Positions 1-6,744 of a DNA stretch of 52,920 bases are shown in pieces. The stretch's first letter is position 1; each line of letters opens with the position of its first letter. This DNA comes from an uncultured Clostridia bacterium (GTDB lineage Bacteria > Bacillota > Clostridia > Monoglobales > Monoglobaceae): positions 1 through 52,920 of the forward strand of contig CANQQJ010000026.1 in the NCBI GenBank assembly GCA_947625905.1. The letters run 5' to 3'. The notes below the pieces were generated by a model. The model ran no database searches. It saw only the letters and a program-made list of their open reading frames with translations, and was not told the origin of the DNA. Made by a program: the position numbers and the translations under genes.

Positions 1-96
1 AACATGATTAATATGATATAGATCCTTTCCGAGTGCATTACGCAGTGCCTCAGCGGTTATATTAAATTTTGCGAAATCCGACAAAGTTTTGTTCAT
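1..96 (-). CDS. Unknown small protein, N-terminus only (cut by window edge)
   Basis: The reading frame opens at an ATG (94-96) behind the purine-rich AAAGGAAAAA and runs off the window. The 32 visible residues begin MNKTLSDFAKFN and show no recognisable domain. The ATG lies 1 base after the stop codon (98-100) of the decayed gene upstream on the same strand, so the two look like one transcript. A small gene tightly following a toxin-like tail would fit an immunity gene. That is only an inference from position. Confidence 0.45.
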   Translation of the reverse strand, partial: MNKTLSDFAKFNITAEALRNALGKDLYHINHV

Positions 97-97
97 A

Positions 98-1103
98 TTA
101 TTTTTCCTTTCTGTGTATTAGGGTCCCTTTCGGATCAAAAGTATCTTTAAAGAGTTTTATTAGATTTCCTAATTCATCAATTATTTTATAATATATTGCT
201 TTTGAACCGGGAACAATTCCGGGTTTTTCCATTTTTAATGTATATGTGCCATCTTTGTTTTTTTGTTACAGAATATTTATTGTATTTGTTGGAACTACGT
301 TTAAAAAAGATTTTGCACTTTTCTGAATTGGTTCCGGAAGATTTGAAATTGATTTTAATGCGGTGCCTTTATCTTTGCTGATATGTATTCTCCTGCTTCC
401 TTTTGTATTGCCAAAATTTCCACCCATGCCTCCACCCATTAAGCAGTCACCTGCTTTCTGGACTTGGAAAATTCACTTTCAAATTGAATTATTTTAATTC
501 CCGAATTTGTATATTCAGCAAAAATATCATTCGGAGCCGCTCCATAGACTATAATTGTTGTTGGTTTAAGTCTTTTAACAAGCTCAGCCAGGCCTGTTTT
601 AAAGTAGGCTTTATCGACGGAATGCTTAATACACCCATGAGTTCCGACCGAAACAACCGCATTCTTCTCGATACCGTCAAAACAAAACTCAAAGGTTCTG
701 TTGTCTCTCCATCGTATGTTGGGAATTATCTCAACTCCATTTTTTGCAGCCATGAAGCAAGCGCGCGTCCGCGATATGTATTATATTCCTGTAACACTAA
801 AGGCATATTTCTGTACAAACCGAAATCAGGTGATATAATGCCATTGTATTTTTTAAGTTTATCAAGATATTTTGTCGGGTTATTCCAAAGCCTTTCAAAT
901 TTATAATCGTGTTCATAGAAAACGATCCAACAATCATAGTCTGACGTTTTTCTTTCCATAGCCTTTGAGAAAGTAATGACACGATTTGGAATTTTATTGC
1001 TTGTCTTTAAACAAGGCAGTTCAATACGTCCGTCATATTCCGCGTCTTGGACTAAATACGCATGAAAAACATCATACATATTATCCGTTATTCTTACAGG
1101 CAT
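98..1103 (-). pseudogene. DUF4417-family protein with possible toxin-like C-terminal tail, disrupted
   Basis: A strong AAGGAGGT site (1110-1117) precedes the ATG at 1103. The first part (726-1103) has the DUF4417 look, with the signature around ISPDFGLYRNMPLVLQEYNTY, and stops just after LASWLQK. The next part (439-753, another frame) continues it exactly as family members do, with NGVEIIPNIRW, a VSVGTHGCIK motif, IIVYGAAP and IIQFESEF. The break sits in a run of six T on the plus strand (740-745), and one extra A on the coding strand restores the frame. A second one-base slip near 455-460 would join SKSRK to AGDCLMGGGMGGNFGN and a further 110 codons ending KGTLIHRKEK. This tail contains one in-frame TAA near 269. 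From memory, the tail (VPGSKAIYYK, DPKGTLIH) resembles the ends of polymorphic toxins, which is a weak match. The gene appears dead unless the indels are assembly errors. Confidence 0.7.
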
Positions 1104-1189
1104 ATCGTGACCTCCTTATGATATCATATTTTTGAATTTTTGTAAACTGTATTTATGTTTTAAGTATACAAGCAAATAAGTGTCGTGGA

Positions 1190-1492
1190 ATGCCAAGAAG
1201 GATTTTTCAAGATTTGACACGATATAGTTATCAAAATCGGAGTTGTGAGTGCGTGCAGAGCAACTCATATTCATTATGCTGCAAGTGGTTCAGACGCGCG
1301 GTTTTACCGCAGGACAAGCCCTTGTTTGCCGAGATAATCGACAAAGGACAAGCCAAACGCTGCGTTATCTGCGGTGCGGCATTTGTGCCAAAGTCGAACA
1401 GAGGCAAATATTGCGAGAAATGTGCCAAAGCGGTTCGCAGGAAGAAAAAGGCGGAATACGAGCGCAGACGCAGACAGAGAGTGGATATTTAG
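1190..1492 (+). CDS. Zinc-ribbon protein of mobile-element type, probably 5'-degraded
   Basis: The last 60 residues are convincing. They run KPLFAEIIDKGQAKRC and continue with CVIC, a spacer containing PKSNRGKYC, and CEKCA, followed by a highly basic tail (RRKKKAEYERRRRQR). Two CxxC-type pairs indicate a small zinc ribbon. Basic zinc-ribbon proteins of this form are common cargo of clostridial conjugative elements, by recollection. The first 40 residues are less protein-like and the ATG at 1190 has no clear ribosome-binding site, so the true start may be lost. No partner gene is intact. A role in DNA binding is only inferred from the basic tail. Confidence 0.45.
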   Translation: MPRRIFQDLTRYSYQNRSCECVQSNSYSLCCKWFRRAVLPQDKPLFAEIIDKGQAKRCVICGAAFVPKSNRGKYCEKCAKAVRRKKKAEYERRRRQRVDI

Positions 1493-1589
1493 ACCGCTCA
1501 AAACAACGAAAAAACGTAGTATTGAAACTTTAAAAACGTATGGAGTTAGGTAATTATATTAAACCCCTTAAAAATCAACTTCAAAATGA

Positions 1590-1763
1590 GCACGGAAGGA
1601 GCAAAAAGCTACGAAAATACATACCGAAACTAGACAAGACATTCCTCAAAGCGAAATAGACGCCCTCGCCCGTCTGCTTTTGCCGGCAATACGGGAGTTC
1701 TACGAAAACGAGGAAAACCAAAAACAGTTTGAAGTATGGAAATTGAAACATGATATGAAATAA
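1590..1763 (+). pseudogene. Fragment of a mobile-element helical protein
   Basis: One frame is open from 1590 to the TAA at 1761-1763 and reads IPQSEIDALARLLLPAIR followed by EFYENEENQKQF and EVWKLKHDMK. The even mix of charged and hydrophobic residues is typical of a real helical protein. It resembles short proteins encoded in clostridial integrative elements, by recollection and without a named family. No start codon with a ribosome-binding site lies in this frame. A nearby ATG (1586) is in another frame, MSTEGAKSYENTYRN and then stop, as if a frameshift near 1630 split one small gene. A terminator follows directly. Confidence 0.4.
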
Positions 1764-1770
1764 GAAAATG

Positions 1771-1803
1771 ACCTGCTATAGTTATTTATTATAGCAGGTT
1801 TTT
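1771..1803 (+). terminator. Rho-independent terminator
   Basis: A perfect 10-bp inverted repeat, ACCTGCTATA (1771-1780) and TATAGCAGGT (1790-1799), encloses a 9-base loop and runs into a short T tail (1799-1803). It lies 7 bases after the stop codon of the preceding gene fragment, which supports that fragment having once been an expressed gene. Confidence 0.75.
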
Positions 1804-1882
1804 ATATGCGAAAATAATTTTAAAAAATATTTAGATTATGGTAATTAATCTATCTCATATATTTTGACAAAAAAATATTAAA

Positions 1883-2131
1883 ATGTTGCAAAAAAATTTA
1901 ATTTATGATATAATAAATAATGATATTTTAACCGATACGTTTTTTAAAGTATCAGCCGTTACAACGAGTTTGACAAATATTTTTGACATGTCGGGGCCAC
2001 GAGCTGTTTTCGCCGATTTAGGAGTATCAATTGCCGCATCTGCAGTTACATACAATGCGAAAAAGAAGCAGTATTTGAGGAAAAATCCGTATTCGTATTT
2101 GCTTTCGATAAAAAATGAATACACAATGTGA
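1883..2131 (+). CDS. Hypothetical protein, probable C-terminal remnant
   Basis: An 82-residue frame ends in a well-composed segment, VFADLGVSIAASAVTYNA then KKKQYLRKNPYSYLLSIKNEY. It looks like a short glycine/alanine helix followed by a basic tail, as at the end of a longer cytoplasmic protein. No clear ribosome-binding site precedes the first ATG, and the upstream residues are AT-driven and low in information. It may be the 3' end of a gene deleted at its front. I do not recognise the family. The neighbours are other remnants, which fits decay. Confidence 0.35.
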   Translation: MLQKNLIYDIINNDILTDTFFKVSAVTTSLTNIFDMSGPRAVFADLGVSIAASAVTYNAKKKQYLRKNPYSYLLSIKNEYTM

Positions 2132-2288
2132 AAGCGTTTTGTCATGAAGAAGGTTCTGTAATGCGCGGCCGTATTATATTTTTAGAATATGTTATAGATA
2201 TTCTGTCAAAATTACGGCTGCTTGACCAAATTTTTTATATGATAAAATCAAAGAAATAATAGATTTAGCAAACTATGAGGTAGAACAT

Positions 2289-3905
2289 ATGAAATGGGAG
2301 CATTTGTTTAAAGATCATATTTTAATACGCGGGTATGACTATTATAAAAACGGCACCGTAGTCGAGTTTGAGGCGGACGGTGACGTTATTCGTGCCGAGG
2401 TTTCGGGAACCGAGGATTATGAGGTTGAGATATGCTTAAAAAACAATAAAATTGATGATATGTATTGCTCCTGTCCATACGCGGAGGGCGGCAATAACTG
2501 CAAGCATATGGCCGCGGTTTTGTATGCCTATGAAGAAGAAAATGATTGCCGTGAGGCTGCCTTCGATATCGAAAAATCCGTAAACGCCGCGGACAATGCT
2601 TTTGTCCGTCGGTTTTTAATAAACGCGCTTCGGAATGATAAAAATCTGTTGGCGCAGTTTAAACGCGAATTATCGGAGCCCGATGATTTTGATTTGAATT
2701 ATTACAAAATTCGGGCGAACGAAATAGCCGAAGAAAATTCGGACAATTACGGTTACATTTCATATCGAGACGCTTATTTTTTCTACGAGGAGATCAGCCA
2801 TGAATTCAGCAACACGGCGGAACATCTCATTAAAAACAAAAGCTATGACGAGGCTTTGGAGCTTTCTCTGTTCATGACAGAATTTCTGTGCGGGCTTGAT
2901 ATTGACGATTCCGACGGCTGTATAGGCTTGCTGCTTGGCGGCTGTGAGGAATTATTGCTGGACATAATCAAAGAATGCGGCGCGCGGACCGAGGAAAAAG
3001 TTTTTGAAGAAATACTTAAGGCGGCACGAAAAACATCTTATGAACTTGCGAGAATGTGCTATGACGAATTTATCATGACACATTTTAGTGATAAAAGATT
3101 TCTGAACGACAAATTTGCTTATATTGATGAAATGATAGACATTCATGAAAAATCCGATTCGTATCACCGTGAATACGCCGTGCCGCAATATCTGACCGCG
3201 CGGCTTGAGCTTATGCAAGAGACATGCGGCGATGACGAAATTGAGAAGTTTTGCCGTAAATATTGGGCTCATACGAATATCAGAAGATTTTTGACCGACA
3301 AATATATTGATCAGGAAAAATATGAGAACGCGATCAATATACTGAACGAAAGCCTTGAAACCGATAAAGATCGTCCCGGTCTGATCCGCGAATACCTCTA
3401 TAAATTAAAAGAACTTTATAAAATAACCAATGATTATGATAATTATCTGAGCACGCTTTGGAGGATCGTTCTTAAATCGTTTGCATTATCGGATTATATA
3501 GAGCTTAAAGCGCAGTACACCGAGAGCGAATGGGAACAAAAGCGCGAACGCGTGTTTGAAGCCGTAGAAACAAATTATCAAAAGGCGGAAGTATTTTATA
3601 CAGAAGGTCTTTATGACCGTTTGCTCAAATGCGCAGTCTCCGATAACGGGCTCGAAATGATCCGCAAATACAAAGACGCGCTGGTTCCGCTGTTTCCGGA
3701 GGAAATACTTGACAAATACACGGCTGTGGTCCAAAAAGAGGCCGGATTCACATCGGGTCGAGAAACTTATAAAAGAATCGTTTCGGTTTTGCGCGAAATG
3801 CGCGAACTGCCCCGGGGAGAAGAACGCGTCCAAAAGATAGCGGCTGAATGGGGAGAGAAATACCGCCGCCGCAAGGCTATGATGGAAGAGCTGAACGCAT
3901 TATAA
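2289..3905 (+). CDS. SWIM zinc-finger domain protein
   Basis: The protein has 538 residues. The N-terminal region (residues 1-85) contains a SWIM motif with C60-x-C62-x8-C71-x-H73, preceded by the typical WEHLFKDHILIRGYDYYKNG segment. SWIM domains bind zinc and mediate DNA or protein contacts. The rest (about 100-538) is acidic, almost entirely helical and TPR-like in texture, as is usual for bacterial SWIM proteins of this length. The ATG at 2289 follows GAGGTAG by 6 bases. A weak promoter could be TTGACC at 2222 with TAAAAT at 2243. It stands alone between broken genes and appears intact. The exact cellular role is unknown, and SWIM ATPase partners are not present here. Confidence 0.85.
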   Translation: MKWEHLFKDHILIRGYDYYKNGTVVEFEADGDVIRAEVSGTEDYEVEICLKNNKIDDMYCSCPYAEGGNNCKHMAAVLYAYEEENDCREAAFDIEKSVNAADNAFVRRFLINALRNDKNLLAQFKRELSEPDDFDLNYYKIRANEIAEENSDNYGYISYRDAYFFYEEISHEFSNTAEHLIKNKSYDEALELSLFMTEFLCGLDIDDSDGCIGLLLGGCEELLLDIIKECGARTEEKVFEEILKAARKTSYELARMCYDEFIMTHFSDKRFLNDKFAYIDEMIDIHEKSDSYHREYAVPQYLTARLELMQETCGDDEIEKFCRKYWAHTNIRRFLTDKYIDQEKYENAINILNESLETDKDRPGLIREYLYKLKELYKITNDYDNYLSTLWRIVLKSFALSDYIELKAQYTESEWEQKRERVFEAVETNYQKAEVFYTEGLYDRLLKCAVSDNGLEMIRKYKDALVPLFPEEILDKYTAVVQKEAGFTSGRETYKRIVSVLREMRELPRGEERVQKIAAEWGEKYRRRKAMMEELNAL

Positions 3906-4016
3906 CTTTACCGAAACTCGAAACATTCAAGCCCCACAACCCAGCCTTTGCGGAAGGCTTGACAAACCAACAAAATATTCTCTTTAAAAATTTTCCGTCA
4001 AATCCGGCAGACAAAA

Positions 4017-4448
4017 TCAAAGTCTGTCGTTCCATACTTTGTTATCGATATATATTTCTTTAAGGTTATTTTGATTGCATATATTGCGAAACTCGTAGTA
4101 TACGACCAAGGCGCAGTCTATGTAAATTCTGACCATTTTTCTGATATAATTAATAACATGTTCGTTTATGTATTCCATATACGCGCATCTGTGTATACTG
4201 TACATATATGCGAGCGAAGCAGCGCTTTGGCACTCTGCGTAATATGGCTTGTCCTCAAAAATCTCTTTACTTTTTAAGACGAAATCAATATGTTTTTGTG
4301 CGCAGGTTTCAAAAGGATAATCGGAATAATATTTGTCCACATCGGCTTTGTTAGTTTTGCTCACTCTTTCCATCGCGAAAAATGAATAGATATTCAGAGT
4401 GCGATAACAGACCTTATATTTATTCTTCTCATAATATGATCTGCCCAT
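4017..4448 (-). CDS. Hypothetical protein
   Basis: The protein has 143 residues starting MGRSYYEKNKYKV. The ATG at 4446-4448 is preferred because GAGGT lies 7 bases upstream. A start 7 codons further up (4469) lacks such a site. The sequence is rich in Tyr, Cys and Ile and mostly helical, with no transmembrane segment or motif I can name. It lies in the accessory region between the SWIM gene (convergent) and the AbiE-type operon (same strand), so it may be part of the same island. Composition and the ribosome-binding site make it a plausible real gene. No function is proposed. Confidence 0.55.
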   Translation of the reverse strand: MGRSYYEKNKYKVCYRTLNIYSFFAMERVSKTNKADVDKYYSDYPFETCAQKHIDFVLKSKEIFEDKPYYAECQSAASLAYMYSIHRCAYMEYINEHVINYIRKMVRIYIDCALVVYYEFRNICNQNNLKEIYIDNKVWNDRL

Positions 4449-4516
4449 ATTATCAACCTCTTTATACATAATTCTTAATAAATGCTTTTAGGAATATGAT
4501 ACCATAATATATAAAT

Positions 4517-5505
4517 TTATTTAATTTGTTGGCATCCAAGCCATGCGGGATTGGCGACTAATTTTTGACGAATTGTTTCTAAAGTGTTCATTGCCTTTTC
4601 AAAATCTATTTTGTCACTTTCACGCATCACATATTGATTTTGTATTATTTTATACGCATTGCGAACATTCGCATTGTCGGTCGCATTTGCAAAGAATGTA
4701 AACTCTGACGGTGTGATGTTAGGTATGCCGTCTAATCGTTCAATTTCTTCCCGCATTCTGATATCAAGCAAATATTCCATTTGATCGGCGTCTGTCAACA
4801 GTCTTAATATATCTCGGGCTGGTTTGCCATAACCGTTAAATCATAAATATGCTTCGCTGCTTCAAAGGCGCGGTTATTTATATCCGACTTTCGCACATAT
4901 GCCTCCGCCGCAAACAACTTGTCTATAAATATACGATTGAGAGTAATTGTCTGTATCGAAAACGGCGTTACATCATATTCGCTTTCGAGTATTCGTTTCT
5001 GCTCATCTTCTGCCAAATCATATATCATAGCAGATACGGTTAAATTCTCGACCGGTTCGCTTATCGTAAATGAGGTTGCCTCAACTTTCAATTTTCCAAA
5101 ACGCTGCAATATATCATTCCTGTCATAAGCGGTGACCGGTTCATATGTGTAAACAGTCGTTATTTCTGATCTGTTGGTTTTTCCCTGAGAAGAATCTCTT
5201 GGTAAAGACGTATATTTTTTAGTCGCTTTTTCAAGGCGCTTATCATTTTGTGATCTGCTGCAATTCTTTGTATCAACCGAAATATCAATATCCTCGGAAA
5301 ATCTGTTTGTTGTTTTTAAAGCCTTATACAGCGCTGTACCACCTTTAAAATAAGCGGGCAGACCGGCTTTTTGAAATTCCGACAGTTCGCGCAGTATTAA
5401 AATGACATAATAATCTTTTTCCAACACATCGGTTCGATAACCTGTTTTTTCGTGTACAGCATTAAGAAGAACTCGAAACGCCGCTTTATCTAAATGTAAC
5501 TTCAT
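4517..5505 (-). pseudogene. AbiEii/AbiGii-type nucleotidyltransferase toxin, frameshifted
   Basis: The N-terminal 233 codons (4804-5505) hold the type IV toxin core. K54-GGTAL (residues 55-59) is the nucleotide-binding motif, SEDIDIS (70-76) carries the metal-binding acidic pair D72/D74, KLKVEATSF is the third motif and DKLFA the fourth. The frame stops after ANQPEIY. The next 93 codons (4517-4798, another frame) continue the same family with LLTDADQMEYLLDIRMREE and PSEFTFF. Removing a TA dinucleotide in the ATATAT stretch near 4806-4812 fuses the two parts. The toxin therefore keeps its catalytic core but loses its C-terminal helical part. It overlaps the antitoxin gene by 4 bases (ATGA), the usual translational coupling of the abiE pair. 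Confidence 0.8.
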
Positions 5506-6161
5506 ATTTTAATTCCCGCGTTTGCAGTATGTGCAAGCTGCAAAATAGTGTTTTTGGTATAATATCGGTCGGCGAGAGCCAGTAAATTATCATATTTCAA
5601 ACCATGCTTGCGGATATGATCGGCGACAGTTATATATGGATGCTCAGCATCAACAGGAGCTTTTGAAATCAACTCCAACGCATCAAGGGTTTGCAAGTAT
5701 CTTTTATTATACGCCGTGACCTTAGTTTTAGGCGGACGTATGGTCACGCCAAGCTTTTTATCCGTTCGTGCGCATTCCTTAGCAATATTGGTGGCTATCA
5801 GACGTTCTTTAGGCATTTGAGTTGTTAAACCCATTTGATGTAAAACTGCCGGACCGGTTTCATATCCTTTGTCGGGCAAAATATATTTATCCGCAATCAG
5901 GCGCTCTTTATCAATGCCGATTTCGCCAAACGGAGTATCGGCTGTTATATAATATATACCTTTTTGGTATCGTCTGAGCCGTGGGATCATCTTGCCGTCC
6001 ATAACGCGCTTTATCGCCACAGCTGCTGCTGCGGCAGATTCTTTTAATTCGAGATCATACGCGGAGGCAAGTCCTTCGGCGATATAAGAAGTATATATCG
6101 GTTCTCCGACAGTCTTGCCGCGTATAATGTCACATACAAAATCTATATAAGTTTTACCCAT
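5502..6161 (-). CDS. AbiEi-like (DUF6088) antitoxin and autorepressor
   Basis: This 219-residue protein sits directly upstream of, and overlaps, an AbiEii-type toxin gene. Residues 1-80 fit a winged-helix DNA-binding domain of DUF6088/AbiEi type (repeated A-K-R-VMDGKMIPRLRRYQKGIYY pattern, then TPFGE). The remainder is the C-terminal antitoxin domain. In the known type IV system AbiEi represses its own promoter and neutralises the nucleotidyltransferase toxin without a stable complex. Here a strong promoter and a palindrome lie immediately upstream (6189-6246). The antitoxin is intact while the toxin is frameshifted. Family assignment is from arrangement and texture rather than a diagnostic motif. 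Confidence 0.75.
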   Translation of the reverse strand: MGKTYIDFVCDIIRGKTVGEPIYTSYIAEGLASAYDLELKESAAAAAVAIKRVMDGKMIPRLRRYQKGIYYITADTPFGEIGIDKERLIADKYILPDKGYETGPAVLHQMGLTTQMPKERLIATNIAKECARTDKKLGVTIRPPKTKVTAYNKRYLQTLDALELISKAPVDAEHPYITVADHIRKHGLKYDNLLALADRYYTKNTILQLAHTANAGIKI

Positions 6162-6188
6162 TGCAATAACCCTCTTTGATATTTTATT

Positions 6189-6204
6189 TGCGAAAATATT
6201 CGCA
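6189..6204. promoter_or_regulatory. Operator-like palindrome upstream of the AbiE operon
   Basis: TGCGAA (6189-6194) and TTCGCA (6199-6204) are perfect inverted arms separated by 4 bases. They lie between the predicted transcription start (near 6210) and the antitoxin start codon at 6161. AbiEi antitoxins are known to bind inverted repeats in their own promoter, so this is the obvious candidate site. The position is seen, the function is inferred. Confidence 0.55.
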
Positions 6205-6217
6205 TAAATTATAATAT

Positions 6218-6246
6218 ATTATATCAAAAAATTATTAAAATGTCAA
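6218..6246 (-). promoter_or_regulatory. Sigma-A promoter of the AbiE operon
   Basis: On the minus strand a perfect -35 TTGACA (6241-6246) is followed after exactly 17 bases by a perfect -10 TATAAT (6218-6223). Transcription would start near 6210, about 50 bases before the antitoxin ATG. Confidence 0.8.
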
Positions 6247-6330
6247 CAACGTTTATGAAATATTATGCCGAAAATATTGCCATCGGTTAACAGTTCGCCT
6301 ATATGTAAGCCGGGTTCACCACAAAAATCT

Positions 6331-6376
6331 AATCCGAACTTTTCTCTCACAGGAGACGGGTTCGGATTTTTGTTTT
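6331..6376 (+). terminator. Terminator-like hairpin
   Basis: AATCCGAAC (6331-6339) pairs with GTTCGGATT (6360-6368), the loop is about 20 bases, and the plus strand continues TTTGTTTT. It could end plus-strand transcription, but no intact plus-strand gene precedes it, so it is probably left over from a lost gene. Confidence 0.5.
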
Positions 6377-6519
6377 GGGTATGATATTAAATTGTCTTTT
6401 TGTGCAAAATTATATTACCGTGTTTTATCAAATCGTTAAGTTAAATTTTATTAAAAGCAATTATACCTTGCGGATTTATATAATGTATTGTTATAATAAT
6501 ACCAAACAGGGGGATAAAG

Positions 6520-6570
6520 ATGTCAAAGGGATTGGTGTATATTTTAACAAATCCGTGTCCTGACGGGTGA
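6520..6570 (+). pseudogene. 16-codon stub, start of a GIY-YIG-type gene
   Basis: A good ribosome-binding site (CAGGGGGAT) and a TATAAT (6492-6497) precede an ATG that reads MSKGLVYILTNPCPDG and then stops. That opening matches the N-terminus of GIY-YIG/T5orf172-type nucleases, where the VYILTNP strand carries the family signature. The rest of the gene is absent and a terminator follows at 6598. It is read as a remnant. A leader peptide is less likely because nothing on the plus strand lies downstream. Confidence 0.4.
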
Positions 6571-6597
6571 GTAAAAACGGGAAGCTGACAAATTTTC

Positions 6598-6635
6598 AAA
6601 AAGGCTGCCTTTATTATAAGCAGCCTTTTTAGTTT
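6598..6635. terminator. Bidirectional terminator at the end of the glycan operon
   Basis: AAAAAGGCTGC (6598-6608) and GCAGCCTTTTT (6620-6630) form a perfect 11-bp stem with an 11-base loop. Both strands end in T runs, so it can stop the GH36 gene (minus strand, ending at 6745) as well as the plus-strand stub. A minus-strand frame of about 35 codons (near 6629-6737, reading RVYSGYELKLITYTAKAY) lies between GH36 and this terminator and may be the tail of a deleted gene. Confidence 0.75.
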
Positions 6636-6744
6636 TTGATATTAATACTATTTTTATCAAGGAAATCGCGATATGCTTTTGCCGTATACGTTATCAATTT
6701 GAGTTCATATCCGGAATAAACACGTTGGTTAATCTTTTGCGTTT

